Shown: positions 29,084 through 42,623, numbered from the stretch's first letter. The stretch: DNA of 64,000 bases from Hydrogenovibrio crunogenus (GCF_004786015.1 NZ_CP032096.1:2356001-2420000), one strand, 5' to 3'. A program made the numbers and translations. Notes: generated by a model from the sequence alone, not told the origin.

Positions 29084-29614
29084 TTAAATGATTTTCTGCT
29101 CTGCCAACTTATCCAGAATCTGCTTAACCACACGGTGAACGGAAACCTGTTCGGTTTGAATTACCAGATCGGCCACTTCTTCATACAAGGGACCACGTTC
29201 TTCAATCAGCTTTCTTAAAACCTGTTCCGGGTTTTCCGTTTGTAACAACGGACGGTTACGATCATGTCGGGTTCGTTGGACCAAAGCATCCACCGAGGAT
29301 TTCAAGTAGACCACGAACCCTCTCGAGCGCAAATTTTTACGGTTTTCAGGGTTTAAGATAGCCCCCCCGCCTGTGGCAAGCACAATTTCTGACCGTTGCG
29401 TCAAGTCATCAATCGCGACCTTTTCGCGCGCACGAAACCCTGATTCCCCTTCAATATCGAAAATCATTGGAATCGTCGCGCCCGTTTTATCTTCTATTAC
29501 GTGATCGCTGTCTAAAAACTGATAATGCAGCTTATCAGCTAAAAAACGGCCGACAGTCGACTTACCAGCCCCCATGGGTCCTACTAAAAAAATACTTTCT
29601 CTATGCATAGACAC
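29084..29614 (-). CDS. aroK: shikimate kinase
   Basis: 176 residues with a P-loop ([12 protein letters not shown]), DSDHVIE, the shikimate-binding FRAREK and ATGGGAIL, and LID arginines in [11 protein letters not shown]. It phosphorylates shikimate. The start is either the GTG at 29614 or the ATG six bases later. aroK-aroB is the classical gammaproteobacterial pairing. Confidence 0.96.
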   Translation of the reverse strand: MSMHRESIFLVGPMGAGKSTVGRFLADKLHYQFLDSDHVIEDKTGATIPMIFDIEGESGFRAREKVAIDDLTQRSEIVLATGGGAILNPENRKNLRSRGFVVYLKSSVDALVQRTRHDRNRPLLQTENPEQVLRKLIEERGPLYEEVADLVIQTEQVSVHRVVKQILDKLAEQKII

Positions 29615-29761
29615 TATTGTAGCCTAATCACAACAATTTTAGGTAAACTCTGTTAAAATGTTGTGCCGAAATGGGCAAGGTATCTGCCTCTCCGTTAGAG
29701 CGCCAAGCAAGAACGCTTTCGCCTCTTTAAAAAGATAAGAAGACAGACGTAAGGAATTAAA

Positions 29762-31578
<1,817 letters not shown>

Positions 31579-31587
31579 GATTTTTAA

Positions 31588-32673
<1,086 letters not shown>

Positions 32674-32694
32674 TTTCGTCCATTCTGTCACTTA

Positions 32695-32722
32695 CAGTCT
32701 TTCAACCTAAGACTGTAAGGTA
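32695..32722 (+). other. hairpin between kdnB and kdsB
   Basis: CTTACAGTC and GACTGTAAG form a 9-bp perfect stem with a 10-nt loop and no T-run. Possibly an mRNA processing or stability element within the operon. Confidence 0.4.
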
Positions 32723-32746
32723 CGTTCGCTTCTTTTAAGGATTTTT

Positions 32747-33493
32747 ATGAACACTTACGTCTTTATTCCTGCTCGTTATGGCTCTTCAAGATTACCTGGT
32801 AAACCGCTTAAATTAATTAATGGCAAACCGATGATCCAACATGTTTTTGAGCGCATTTCAAAAGCAACGGGCATTGAAGCCGTCTACGTCGCGACCGATG
32901 ACGACCGCATTAAAGAAGTGGTTGAAAAATTCGGTGGCAACGTTGTCATGACCCCTCCTGAAGCGGAATCGGGTACAGACCGAATTGCTCAAGCCGCGCA
33001 GGCGTTGGATTTAAAAGAAGACGACCTGATTGTCAATGTTCAAGGCGACCAGCCGCTTGTCAATCAAGGTTCGATTGAAGCGGTTATCGCCCCTTTCAAA
33101 GCAGCCGATTACGATGGTTCGTTTGAAATGAGCACCCTTTCTTTTAAAATCGTTAATGAAGCGGAAATTACCAGCCCGAAAGACGTTAAGCTGGTCACAG
33201 ACACCAATGGATTTGCACTTTACTTCTCTCGTGCAACCATTCCTCATGGTCGCGACTATTGGGATCATGATTCCTTTAAACATTTAGGGGTCTATGCCTA
33301 TACCAAGCGCTTTGTGGATCTTTTTAATACCCTGCCGATGGGTCAACTGGAAGACATCGAAAAACTTGAACAACTTCGTGCACTCGAATATGGCCATAAA
33401 ATCAAAGTGGTTGAAAGTGAATGGGACTCACCTGAAGTCGATTTACCGGGCGATATCGAAATGATGGAAGCACTTTTGAACGCGGGTCATTAA
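32747..33493 (+). CDS. kdsB: CMP-Kdo (CMP-Kdo8N) synthetase
   Basis: 248 residues with the CTP-binding [25 protein letters not shown] and [11 protein letters not shown] signatures. It couples Kdo to CMP. Given kdnA and kdnB upstream, its physiological substrate is probably Kdo8N, as shown for the Shewanella enzyme that prefers the amino sugar. Followed by the transferase gene waaA after 29 bp. Confidence 0.93.
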   Translation: MNTYVFIPARYGSSRLPGKPLKLINGKPMIQHVFERISKATGIEAVYVATDDDRIKEVVEKFGGNVVMTPPEAESGTDRIAQAAQALDLKEDDLIVNVQGDQPLVNQGSIEAVIAPFKAADYDGSFEMSTLSFKIVNEAEITSPKDVKLVTDTNGFALYFSRATIPHGRDYWDHDSFKHLGVYAYTKRFVDLFNTLPMGQLEDIEKLEQLRALEYGHKIKVVESEWDSPEVDLPGDIEMMEALLNAGH

Positions 33494-33522
33494 CCCGTTC
33501 TATTAAATATGCGAAGGCCTAG

Positions 33523-34743
33523 ATGATTTATCAATCCCTGATTCGCTTACTCAGCCCTGTGATTATCTTAATCATTACCGTTGAAGCTTTTAAACGAAGA
33601 GGTGGCAAACGATTTCTTTTACAGCGATTGGGATTTGGGTTTTCAAAGGAGCCAAAAAAAGAACCACCCTCTCCACTGTGGATTCATTGTGCTTCAGTGG
33701 GAGAGGTGAAGGCCTCTGAACCGCTTATCAAACACTTGATTCCGTTGGAAGAAATCTTAATCACAACCAGCACCCCGACCGGCGCTGATTTGGTTCAAAA
33801 CCTCTTTTCAGACTCGGTCCACCACTGCTACTTGCCTTTTGACTGGCCTTATGCCATCCAAAATTTTTTAAAGACCTATACTCCAAAATCACTTTGGGTG
33901 GTTGAAACGGAGATTTGGCCAAACCTCTACCGACTGACAAACAAAAAAGGCGTTTCGATCACCCTGATCAATGCCCGACTCTCGCGAAAAACTTTAACTA
34001 GCCCTGCATGGCTCAAAACGACTTATCGTAAAACGCTTCAATTTGTCAGCCAAGTTTTAGCACGCAGTCAAACTGAAGCTGACCGTTTCATGGCATTAGG
34101 TTGTCCTAGCGACAAAATAAAAGTGTTGGATAATTTAAAATATGCCGGCTTGATGGATCAACCCCATTATCCTGCAATCATTAAAAAAGACTATGTATTA
34201 GCCGCATCAACTCACCACAATGAAGAGCAACAACTGGTTGCGATGTGGTTAACACTTAACCGGCCGGAGCTACTTGTTATCGTTCCCAGACACCCGAAAC
34301 GCCGAGACCAAATCTTAAAAGCACTTTCGCCTTATCGAAAACAGATTGCAGTTTTCAGTCTCAATGAACCCATCACCGATGAAATCCAAATATATTTAGA
34401 TGATCAAATCGGCGCCTTGATGCCCTTATATGCACATGCCAAGCTGGTGATAATGGGGGGGGCTTTTGTACCAAAAGGCGGGCATAATGTTCTGGAACCC
34501 GCAGCCGTCAAAGCCCCTATCATCACAGGGCCAGATATGTCTGATTTTGAAGCTGAAACGAAATTATTATTAAAACAAAATGCACTTATTCAAGTTAATC
34601 ACATTGAAGAGATGGAAAAAATCCTACCTTCCTTACTGAATGACGAAATTCAACGACAAGTAATGGGAGAAGCGGCTTATCAAGTCATCACCTCCCAATC
34701 ACACATCTTAAAGGATTATTTAAAAGCACTAGGTGTCAAATAA
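33523..34743 (+). CDS. waaA: Kdo (Kdo8N) transferase WaaA
   Basis: 406 residues of the GT30 family: an N-terminal membrane-anchor segment, the catalytic glutamate in HCASVGEVKASEPLI, TSTPTGADLV, LVIVPRHPKRRDQI and GGAFVPKGGHNVLEPAA for CMP-sugar binding. It adds Kdo-type residues to lipid IVA at the inner membrane. It completes the local Kdo8N module. Whether it transfers one or two residues cannot be read from sequence. Confidence 0.94.
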   Translation: MIYQSLIRLLSPVIILIITVEAFKRRGGKRFLLQRLGFGFSKEPKKEPPSPLWIHCASVGEVKASEPLIKHLIPLEEILITTSTPTGADLVQNLFSDSVHHCYLPFDWPYAIQNFLKTYTPKSLWVVETEIWPNLYRLTNKKGVSITLINARLSRKTLTSPAWLKTTYRKTLQFVSQVLARSQTEADRFMALGCPSDKIKVLDNLKYAGLMDQPHYPAIIKKDYVLAASTHHNEEQQLVAMWLTLNRPELLVIVPRHPKRRDQILKALSPYRKQIAVFSLNEPITDEIQIYLDDQIGALMPLYAHAKLVIMGGAFVPKGGHNVLEPAAVKAPIITGPDMSDFEAETKLLLKQNALIQVNHIEEMEKILPSLLNDEIQRQVMGEAAYQVITSQSHILKDYLKALGVK

Positions 34744-34800
34744 GTTCTCGCAAACTCTAAACATATTCCATGTTTTTCTGTTGAAATAGTCATTATTAAA

Positions 34801-34829
34801 TTGAAACTCCCGCCTATAATTCGGTAAAA
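34801..34829 (+). promoter_or_regulatory. sigma-70 promoter of rpoZ-spoT
   Basis: TTGAAA at 34801-34806, 17-bp spacer, TAAAAT at 34824-34829, about 35 bp before the rpoZ ATG. Confidence 0.6.
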
Positions 34830-34863
34830 TAGTAATTTACTGAATTTTAAGGACTAATTATAA

Positions 34864-35088
34864 ATGGCACGCGTAACTGTAGAAGATTGTTTAGATCAAG
34901 TTGAAAATCGTTTTGAACTGGTTATTTTAAGCTCTAAACGAGCTCGTCAACTATCAAATGGCGCAGAACCAACATTAGACTGGGATAAAGACAAGCCGAC
35001 TGTAATGGCATTACGTGAACTAGCGGAAAACACGATTAACAAAGAAGTCGTCATGTCCGACCCTGATACCCCTCCTTTTTTCGGATAA
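34864..35088 (+). CDS. rpoZ: RNA polymerase omega subunit
   Basis: 74 residues, opening [19 protein letters not shown] and continuing [11 protein letters not shown], the omega signature for binding the beta' subunit and ppGpp. It lies 24 bp before spoT, the usual pairing in gammaproteobacteria. Confidence 0.97.
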   Translation: MARVTVEDCLDQVENRFELVILSSKRARQLSNGAEPTLDWDKDKPTVMALRELAENTINKEVVMSDPDTPPFFG

Positions 35089-35112
35089 TTAACAGGAGTC
35101 CAGACCCTTTTT

Positions 35113-37272
35113 ATGCCCACCCCAACCTCCCTTGATGACTTAATCGAAAAAGCATCGGTCTATCTTAAGAAAAGACACCTTAAGCAAATAAAAGCCGCTT
35201 TTGAATTCGGGGCAGAGGCACACAAAGGGCAAATGCGCAAAACAGGAGGCGCCTATATCTGGCACCCTGTTGCTGTAGCCGAAATTCTGGCCGACATCCA
35301 ACTTGACCATGAAAGCTTGATTGCTGCAATCTTGCATGACGTGGTTGAGGACACTCCTTATACCAAAGAAGATATCATTGATCGATTCGGCGAAAATGTG
35401 GCCGAGATTGTTGATGGTGTTACCAAGCTTGGTAAACTTGAATTCGATAACCCTCAAGAAGCACAAGCAGAAAATTTCCGTAAAATGGTACTGGCTATGT
35501 CGCGAGATATTCGCGTCATTTTAATCAAGCTGGCCGACCGACTTCATAATATGCGTACATTAGGCGTAATGCGTCCAGATAAACAACGTCGAATTGCACG
35601 CGAAACGCTTGAAATTTATGCTCCTATCGCAGCTCGCTTAGGGATCAATGCCATTCGTATCGAACTTGAAGATCTTGGCTTTAAGGCCATGCACCCGTTT
35701 CGATTTGCCGTACTAGAGCGCGCCGTTAAAAAAGCACGTGGTAACCGAGCGGAAATTGTAGAACAGATTAATGAAGCCATTACCAATCGACTTCATGACG
35801 AAAATATTCCCGCCAATGTCATTGGTCGTGAAAAACATTTATATAGCCTTTATAAAAAAATGAAATACAAGCATCTCAGCTTTGATGAGATTCTCGATAT
35901 TTTTGCCTTCCGAGTTGTGGTCAATACAGCCGATGAATGCTATCGCGTACTGGGGTCGGTTCATTCACTTTACAAACCCTTTCCTGGTCGCTTTAAAGAC
36001 TATATCGCCATCCCTAAATCGAATGGTTATCAATCTTTACATACCGTACTCTTCGGCCCATTTGGAGCCTACATTGAAATTCAGATTCGTACAAATGAAA
36101 TGCATGAAGTGTCTGAACACGGAATCGCAGCACACTGGGTTTACAAACAAGATGCCACCGAAGAAGGACGCCCGATAGAACAACCGCTTTCTGCGGTTGA
36201 AATCCGAGCTCAAGAATGGGTAAAAAATCTGCTCGAAATTCAGCAGGGTGCAGGTAATTCTTTAGACTTCTTGGAAAATGTCAAAATAGACCTTTTCCCA
36301 AATGTCATTTATGTTTTTACCCCGAAAGGCGATATCATTACCTTACCCGCAGGCGCGACGGCTGTTGACTTCGCCTATGCCGTCCACACCAATGTAGGAC
36401 ATGGAACCGTTGGTTGTCGCGTTGATAAGAAGCTAATTCCCCTTAGAACCCATTTGGAAAGCGGACAGACTGTTGAAATCATTCGCAGCAAAGAATTACA
36501 ACCCAACCCTTCTTGGTTACAATTTGTTACCACGGCCAAAGCACGTTCACAAATCCGAGCATTCTTAAAAAATCAACAATCTGCCTCTGCCCAAGCACTT
36601 GGAAAAAGACTCCTTGAAAAAGGGTTACGTAACTTCAATATGTCTTATACCGGTTTAACAGATGTCATCCGAGAAGGCATCGTGGTCGAGTTTAAGCTGG
36701 AAAGCTGGGATCACTTGTTAGAAGAAATCGGCCTGGGCAAACGCCTAGCAAACCTCGTTGCCAAACAAATCCATGATGTGGTTCTTGGCTCAGAGGATTC
36801 TATATTAAAGTCACACGCAGTTGAAGACCCCTCTCAACCTTTGGTCATCTCTGGAACCGAAGGCATGGCAGTCAATTATGCAGGCTGTTGCCACCCAATT
36901 CCAGGAGATGAAATCATCGGCTTCATCAGTGCTGAAAAAGGATTAGTGATCCATCGACAAGAATGTAAAAACGTTAAACAGTTCAAAAACCACCCTGAAA
37001 AATGGCTGGATGTGAACTGGGAAGAAAACATCACCCAAACCTTTGATGTGGAACTTCAGCTTGAAATTTTAAACCGGCGTGGGGCATTAGCAACGGTTGC
37101 CAGCAACATTGCAGAGATGAAAACCGATATCGACCGAGTGCGCTCAGAAGACAAAGACGAAACCTATAGCTTAATGAACATTGTCGTTCGCGTGCATACC
37201 CGAAAACATTTAGCGGATGTCATGAGAAAGTTAAAGCGACTTCCGATTGTCGAGAAAATTCAACGCTTATAA
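35113..37272 (+). CDS. spoT: bifunctional (p)ppGpp synthetase/hydrolase
   Basis: 719 residues: hydrolase HD domain with intact ILHDVVEDT (about residues 73-81), synthetase domain with RFKDYIAIPKSNGYQSLHT (the RxKD form of bifunctional Rel/SpoT rather than RelA's ExDD), TGS domain (VYVFTPKGDIITLPAGATAV), and a C-terminal zinc-finger/ACT region (AGCCHPIPGD, VELQLEILNRRGALATV). It controls the stringent response, and its neighbour omega is a ppGpp-binding partner. Confidence 0.96.
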   Translation: MPTPTSLDDLIEKASVYLKKRHLKQIKAAFEFGAEAHKGQMRKTGGAYIWHPVAVAEILADIQLDHESLIAAILHDVVEDTPYTKEDIIDRFGENVAEIVDGVTKLGKLEFDNPQEAQAENFRKMVLAMSRDIRVILIKLADRLHNMRTLGVMRPDKQRRIARETLEIYAPIAARLGINAIRIELEDLGFKAMHPFRFAVLERAVKKARGNRAEIVEQINEAITNRLHDENIPANVIGREKHLYSLYKKMKYKHLSFDEILDIFAFRVVVNTADECYRVLGSVHSLYKPFPGRFKDYIAIPKSNGYQSLHTVLFGPFGAYIEIQIRTNEMHEVSEHGIAAHWVYKQDATEEGRPIEQPLSAVEIRAQEWVKNLLEIQQGAGNSLDFLENVKIDLFPNVIYVFTPKGDIITLPAGATAVDFAYAVHTNVGHGTVGCRVDKKLIPLRTHLESGQTVEIIRSKELQPNPSWLQFVTTAKARSQIRAFLKNQQSASAQALGKRLLEKGLRNFNMSYTGLTDVIREGIVVEFKLESWDHLLEEIGLGKRLANLVAKQIHDVVLGSEDSILKSHAVEDPSQPLVISGTEGMAVNYAGCCHPIPGDEIIGFISAEKGLVIHRQECKNVKQFKNHPEKWLDVNWEENITQTFDVELQLEILNRRGALATVASNIAEMKTDIDRVRSEDKDETYSLMNIVVRVHTRKHLADVMRKLKRLPIVEKIQRL

Positions 37273-37399
37273 TCCGCGCACCAAAATAAATCATTTCCAC
37301 CCCCTCCCAGCAATCCTGCATTAAATTGATTCGCTTTTATTGTCTTTAAAAAGCTTTAATGTAGCCCCATTGCTTTGATTCTTTTTAAAAACCCCATAC

Positions 37400-37416
37400 T
37401 GGCACTCAATATGCTT
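37400..37416 (+). promoter_or_regulatory. candidate sigma-54 promoter for the tandem-Cache gene
   Basis: TGGCAC-TCAAT-ATGCTT puts GG and GC exactly 10 bp apart (-24/-12 geometry) about 85 bp upstream of the ATG. Confidence 0.5.
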
Positions 37417-37498
37417 AAGTGTTTACTAATATGATTTTTCACCCACTAAGAAAATGTGGAAAAAGTTACAAGTTTGACACTTAAATAGCGAAGATGAA

Positions 37499-39511
37499 AT
37501 GGAATTGAACGCTTCACAAAATCTAAAAAACTATACGCAATACTTACCGGAAGTAAAACGTTACTTAGGGGAGCTCGAGCACCAGGACCTTTGGTGGACA
37601 ACCGTCGCAATGGTCGGAAAAATCAACAATGAAAACATTGACCCACAGTTACTTGAATCCATTGTCGACACTCAAAAAGAATTTCAGAGTCTTCGTAACT
37701 TAATGATCGATGAGCTTGTCGGGCGTTACCTCAACCGAGCCAATAGTGAAATTATCCTAAAATCCCAAGCTACCATTGATATTTTAATTCGTAATTTATT
37801 TGAAAGAACCGCCGATGTTGGTTTTCTAGCCACCGATGATGACTTGGTTGAATACTTAGCACAACCTGAAACCACTGAACAGGATCAAGAGTTTATTCAT
37901 CGTCGCATTGAAGAGTATGTTGCTAAATACAGTGTTTATGACGACATTCTATTACTCACTCCCTCAGGTGAAGTGAAAGCAAAACTGAACCCAAACAACC
38001 CGGTGACCCGCAGCAACGACCCGATCATTCAGGAAGCGTTGACCACCAACGAACCTTATTTAGAAGTTTATAGACCCTCAGACTTATTTCCGAACAAGCC
38101 TAACAGCTTAATTTATGCCAAACGAATTGAATCCACTCAAAATGGCGAATCCAAAGTGGTTGGCGTACTTTGTTTAAGCTTCGAATTTGAAGAAGAAATG
38201 GCGTCCATTTTTCCAAAACTAAGCAGTGCGGAAGAAGGTTATGAAATCATGTTATTGGATGATAAAGGCACTGTTATCGCCAGTAATACGCCATCACAAC
38301 ATCCATTGGGCAAAAAAATGCCACCGCCAACGCAAATGCACACCCCTCAAGGGAATGATCAAGGCTTAAATTACACCACGCAAACACATGGTTACCAAGG
38401 TTTTAAAGGACTGCCATGGTTTTGCCACACCCATGCTTCGCATAATGTTGCTTTTTCCGGCAGCGAATCAAGCGATGACTTAGGCGTGGTGATAGAACAA
38501 GATTCCCCAATTTATCTAAAAGACTTGGATGAAACCAATTTAAAAGTCAGCACCCTGCTGCTAATCGTTATTCTGAATGGCAAAATCACCTCTCTAAAAA
38601 AAGATGTGAAATCATTTTTACCGGTGTTAGACAGCTTTCAAGACATCAGTAAAGACATTCAAACCATTTTCAGTGACTTTATTCACCATATTCATACAGT
38701 GTTAGTAGAAACCATCCAGAATAAAGTCAGCTTCAGTGCGACTTTGGCAGTCGAAATCATGGATCGAAATCTATACGAACGCGCGAATGATTGCCGCTGG
38801 TGGGCACTCAACAGCACCTTCAGAAAGATTCTGAGTGACCATCAAGACAAAGCGCCTGTTGGCGAAGAAGAAACCGAGGTTCTGACAGATATCCTGCAAT
38901 ACATCAACCAGCTGTACACCGTTTACACCAATATCATGTTGTATGACAGAAAAGGAAAGATCATTGCCGTTTCCAACCCCGCAGAAGGGCATTTAGTCGA
39001 TACGATTTTACCTCAACCACAAGACACCTCTTCTTGCCTATCCATACAAGATACACAAGCTTATGTGGTTTCCAATTTCCATAAAACCGAGCTATATGAT
39101 GGGCAATACACCTATATCTATCATGCCGCAGTAAAACACTGGCATAGCGAGCATAAGAACGTCGGTGGTATTGCTCTGGTGTTTGACAGTAAGCCTGAAT
39201 TCCAAGCCATGCTGGAAGACACCAAACCGACTTATGTCAACAAAGAGGTGGATGAATCAACTTTCAGTCTCTTTACGACTGTTGAGGGTGAAATCATCGC
39301 CAGCACTTCCGATCAGTACCAAATTGGCGACTTCATAGACCTTCCGGATAAGGTGAAGCATTGCCAGAATGGCGATGCAGGCTCCATGAACTGGCATATT
39401 AAAGATCAGCGCTTTATCTTAGGCTACAAAATGAGCGAGGGGTATCGTGAATATAAAAATGGCGATGGCTATGAGAATAACGTCTTATCACTTGTCTTCA
39501 CAGGCTTCTAA
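37499..39511 (+). CDS. soluble tandem Cache-domain sensor without output domain
   Basis: 670 residues with two similar modules, each beginning with a helical motif: NLFERTADVGFL at 99-110 and NLYERANDCRWWA at 424-436. Each is followed by a Cache/PAS-like sheet (VYDDILLLTPSGEVKAKLN; VYTNIMLYDRKGKIIAVSN). No signal peptide or convincing membrane segment is seen, and no methyl-accepting, kinase, GGDEF or CheW part is fused. Related Cache proteins work with chemotaxis components. A sigma-54-like promoter upstream supports a motility link. Ligand unknown. Confidence 0.7.
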   Translation: MELNASQNLKNYTQYLPEVKRYLGELEHQDLWWTTVAMVGKINNENIDPQLLESIVDTQKEFQSLRNLMIDELVGRYLNRANSEIILKSQATIDILIRNLFERTADVGFLATDDDLVEYLAQPETTEQDQEFIHRRIEEYVAKYSVYDDILLLTPSGEVKAKLNPNNPVTRSNDPIIQEALTTNEPYLEVYRPSDLFPNKPNSLIYAKRIESTQNGESKVVGVLCLSFEFEEEMASIFPKLSSAEEGYEIMLLDDKGTVIASNTPSQHPLGKKMPPPTQMHTPQGNDQGLNYTTQTHGYQGFKGLPWFCHTHASHNVAFSGSESSDDLGVVIEQDSPIYLKDLDETNLKVSTLLLIVILNGKITSLKKDVKSFLPVLDSFQDISKDIQTIFSDFIHHIHTVLVETIQNKVSFSATLAVEIMDRNLYERANDCRWWALNSTFRKILSDHQDKAPVGEEETEVLTDILQYINQLYTVYTNIMLYDRKGKIIAVSNPAEGHLVDTILPQPQDTSSCLSIQDTQAYVVSNFHKTELYDGQYTYIYHAAVKHWHSEHKNVGGIALVFDSKPEFQAMLEDTKPTYVNKEVDESTFSLFTTVEGEIIASTSDQYQIGDFIDLPDKVKHCQNGDAGSMNWHIKDQRFILGYKMSEGYREYKNGDGYENNVLSLVFTGF

Positions 39512-39519
39512 AATAGATT

Positions 39520-39547
39520 AAAAAATGCCCAGGCCTGGGCATTTTTT
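39520..39547. terminator. bidirectional terminator containing CCAGGCCTGG
   Basis: A near-perfect palindrome AAAAATGCCCAGG/CCTGGGCATTTTT between the convergent Cache and permease genes. The core is the recurrent CCAGGCCTGG motif. Confidence 0.9.
39529..39538. repeat. CCAGGCCTGG palindrome, copy 6
   Basis: Core of the bidirectional terminator between the Cache and permease genes. Confidence 0.85.
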
Positions 39548-40436
39548 ATTGAAGTTTCCCGTCCAGCATCGCTTCTTTTACTTGACTACCTCGCCATTGT
39601 TTTTTCCATTGCAACAACAAAACCGTCACAATCAATAACACGCCAGCCATGACCGCAATGGAAGCCGCAATAGAACTATCCAGCCACACCGCCATAGCAT
39701 ACCCTAATAAAACTGACACCTGAGCATACCCTGCGGCCATCCATAACATCGATTTTAAAGAGCTGGCCAACAAATAGGCACTGCTGGCCGGAATCACCAG
39801 CAAGGCCACCACTAAAATCGCCCCCACCGCATCAAATGAAGCGACCGTTGTTAATGACACCATGGTCATCAAAAGGTAATGCCAAAACGAAACGCTGACG
39901 CCCAGAGAGAGTGCCAAAGCCGGATGAAAAGCCACCAACTTAAAGCGTTCAAATGCCAATACAATCAAAATGAGATTGACTAGAAAGACCCCACCAATAA
40001 TCCATAATGCGCGCGGCCCAAGCTCTTGCTCTCCCCAGATAACCGTATCAAACGGAACAAAGGCGATTTCACCATATAAAACACACTCCTGATCCAAATC
40101 GACTTGGCCGGCATAAACCGAAATTAAAATCACCCCCAAGGCAAAAAACCAGGTAAAAATAATCCCAATACTCGCATCTGTTTGTATTTTGCTGACTCGG
40201 TGCAATGCATTGGAAAGCCAAGCCGTCAACAATCCGATCAACGTCGCGCCTATCATCATCGCGACCACTGACCGGCTGCCTGCAATCAAATACGCCAAGA
40301 CGATTCCCAATAATACAGAGTGACTGATGGCATCTCCCAACAAACTCATCCGGCGCAACACTAAGAACACCCCAACCATAGAACAACTGATGGCCACTAA
40401 ACTGGCAGTCGCTATAATCCATACATCGCTGATCAT
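39546..40436 (-). CDS. Mn/Fe ABC transporter permease (YtgD/MntD type)
   Basis: 296 residues, with about eight to nine hydrophobic helices of the ABC-3 family (LVLRRMSLLGDAISHSVLLG near the N-terminus; TVASFDAVGAILVVALLVIPA toward the C-terminus). Its ATG overlaps the preceding permease-repressor stop (ATGA), so translation is coupled. With that protein it should form a heterodimeric membrane channel for divalent metal uptake. Confidence 0.92.
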   Translation of the reverse strand: MISDVWIIATASLVAISCSMVGVFLVLRRMSLLGDAISHSVLLGIVLAYLIAGSRSVVAMMIGATLIGLLTAWLSNALHRVSKIQTDASIGIIFTWFFALGVILISVYAGQVDLDQECVLYGEIAFVPFDTVIWGEQELGPRALWIIGGVFLVNLILIVLAFERFKLVAFHPALALSLGVSVSFWHYLLMTMVSLTTVASFDAVGAILVVALLVIPASSAYLLASSLKSMLWMAAGYAQVSVLLGYAMAVWLDSSIAASIAVMAGVLLIVTVLLLQWKKQWRGSQVKEAMLDGKLQ

Positions 40437-41836
40437 TTTGTTCCCTCATTATTAGCAATCATGCCATGGTTTTCAGGAATCTCTCGCCCATGCGGATCTT
40501 GTCGTTTGCCCTGTTGAGCCAACGCCTGTTCTAGCTGTTTGGTTTCCTCATCCGTCAACAAATGTTCAATCTGCTCAGCGTAGTGGTGCACTTTATCCGT
40601 ATCCATATCTAGCTGTTCTGTTAAATAGCTCTCCCATAACCGGTGTCGGCGTGTTAAAGTCATCGCCAGAAAAGCTCCCATTTCCGTTAAACGCAGCCCA
40701 TCAACATCATCTGTTCGCTTCAAAAACCCTTTTTGCTCTAATCGTTGCACGGTTTTCTTTAACTTACTAATAGCCATACCTCGTGCAGCCAAAATCGCCT
40801 CTTCACTAAAGGCCAACCCCAAGTCAATGTTAGATTGTGCTTTATCTTGGTTAACAGGGTGACGCTCATTTAACACATAAAAAGTTCTCAAAACATTTTC
40901 TTCACACACTTGACGGCGTAATTGTCTTTGTTGAGCCAGGTTGGAAAGCAATCCTTTTTGCGGGGCAAACAAAAAGGACACTAAGAACAATATAAACAAA
41001 ACCACCACCATCCATGGCCCTGTTGGCATCGCGGGTGCCATATAAGAAATATTGGCGCTCAACACTCCACTGATGGCGCCGATCACGCCTGCTGTCATCA
41101 ACATCGCTGACAAATTCTGATTCCAAAACTTGGCCGCCGCAACCGGGGTTAACAACACCGCCGCCATTAATACAACGCCAACAATCTGCAACCCAATCAC
41201 CACCGACATCACAATTAAAAGCGCCAATAACACTTCATAAAAAGGAATGTTCAGTCCAATTGATTTCGCATAAGAGCGATTAAATGCAATCAAACGAAAT
41301 TTTTGAAAAAACAGCGCCACCATAGCCAATACGACGAGAGCGACAATGGATAGTAAATAAATGTCATGCGGCAGCATGGCGGCAGCTTGGCCGAATAAAA
41401 TTTTGTCCAGGCCTGACTTTCCAGCCACTTCCAGTCCCTGAATATAGGACAACTCCATCAACCCCAGTGCAAAGAAAAATGACAACGTAATCGCCATCGC
41501 CGCATCCGGTTTTATTTTGGTGTTTTTAGGTAACCAGTCCATCAAAAACAACCCTAGAAAACTGCTCGTTACCGCACCTAAAAACATTAGAATGGGGGTG
41601 TTGGCGTGAAACAAAATAAACGCCGTCATCACGCCGGGAAGTGCGGCATGTGCCAATGCATCGCCCATCAAAGAACGTTTTCTTAAAAAAGCAAACCCGC
41701 CAATGACAGAAGCACTCACGCCCAACAAGGCTGATCCGATGAGCACCCAAACGGCATTCGGGTCGTTCAATTGCCAAAATTCAACAAATAACGCCCAATA
41801 AGAAGGATTATATGGACTGAAATCACCCATCATCAT
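40433..41836 (-). CDS. metal ABC permease fused to DtxR/MntR-type repressor
   Basis: Taken from the ATG at 41836; a TTG at 41848 would add four residues. Numbering from the TTG, residues 1-295 form an ABC-3 permease ([19 protein letters not shown]). Residues 315-440 form a winged-helix plus metal-sensing domain ([18 protein letters not shown]; then H402, E406, H421/H422, E428, H429, matching DtxR ligands in HRLWE and HHYAEQIEH). Chlamydial YtgCR is built the same way and releases its repressor by cleavage. Cytoplasmic metal sensing coupled to transport is likely. Confidence 0.9.
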   Translation of the reverse strand: MMMGDFSPYNPSYWALFVEFWQLNDPNAVWVLIGSALLGVSASVIGGFAFLRKRSLMGDALAHAALPGVMTAFILFHANTPILMFLGAVTSSFLGLFLMDWLPKNTKIKPDAAMAITLSFFFALGLMELSYIQGLEVAGKSGLDKILFGQAAAMLPHDIYLLSIVALVVLAMVALFFQKFRLIAFNRSYAKSIGLNIPFYEVLLALLIVMSVVIGLQIVGVVLMAAVLLTPVAAAKFWNQNLSAMLMTAGVIGAISGVLSANISYMAPAMPTGPWMVVVLFILFLVSFLFAPQKGLLSNLAQQRQLRRQVCEENVLRTFYVLNERHPVNQDKAQSNIDLGLAFSEEAILAARGMAISKLKKTVQRLEQKGFLKRTDDVDGLRLTEMGAFLAMTLTRRHRLWESYLTEQLDMDTDKVHHYAEQIEHLLTDEETKQLEQALAQQGKRQDPHGREIPENHGMIANNEGTK

Positions 41837-42614
41837 GCACCCGGTCAATATTCGAACGGTAAAGTTTTTCGGTCATCTCATTAAGTAACGATAATCTTCC
41901 GCCATAGGTTTTATTCAAATTCTCCGGCGTTAAAACCTCATTGGCAGGTCCGGCTGCGATCAGACGGGCATTGACTAATATGACCCAATCAAAGTATTCT
42001 CCCACCGTATTCAAGTCATGATGTACGCATACAATGGTTTTATTTTCAGCTTTTAAACTTCGAAACAACTCAATGATGGCCTTTTCCGTCGTCACATCGA
42101 CGCCAGAAAATGGCTCATCCATTAAATAAAGACTCGCTTTTTGTGCCAATGCTCTTGCTAAGAAAACACGTTGTTGCTGCCCACCAGAAAGTTGATTGAT
42201 TTGACGGTCTTTAAAGTCCAACATACTCACTTGTTCTAACGCTTGCTCGGCAATCAGCACATCTTGTGCAGACGGCCGTTGCCAAAATTTGAGCTGACCA
42301 TGTCGTCCCATCAACACAACATCCATCACATTAATAGGAAAATCCCAATCAGATTCTTCTCTTTGTGGTACATAGGCAACCGCTAAGCGCTTCTGTTCGA
42401 GCGGCTGCCCAAAAAATTGAACCTCACCGCTCATTGTCGGTTCAAGTCCCATAATCCCTTTTAACAAGGTAGACTTTCCAGCGCCATTCGGCCCGACCAC
42501 CGCAATCGTTTTTCCTTCCGGAATCTGAAAACTGACATCTGTCAGAACAGGCTTATAGTGGTAGCGCATACTCAGCTGACTTACAATCAGAGGGGAATTT
42601 TGAATTGTTTTCAT
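41823..42614 (-). CDS. Mn/Fe ABC transporter ATP-binding protein
   Basis: 263 residues with Walker A (GPNGAGKST), Q-loop, signature [15 protein letters not shown] and Walker B ([12 protein letters not shown]) plus a switch His in CVHHDLNT. It powers metal import. It lies between the binding-protein gene and the fused permease, overlapping the latter by 14 bp. Confidence 0.95.
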   Translation of the reverse strand: MKTIQNSPLIVSQLSMRYHYKPVLTDVSFQIPEGKTIAVVGPNGAGKSTLLKGIMGLEPTMSGEVQFFGQPLEQKRLAVAYVPQREESDWDFPINVMDVVLMGRHGQLKFWQRPSAQDVLIAEQALEQVSMLDFKDRQINQLSGGQQQRVFLARALAQKASLYLMDEPFSGVDVTTEKAIIELFRSLKAENKTIVCVHHDLNTVGEYFDWVILVNARLIAAGPANEVLTPENLNKTYGGRLSLLNEMTEKLYRSNIDRVHDDG

Positions 42615-42623
42615 TTAATGTCC

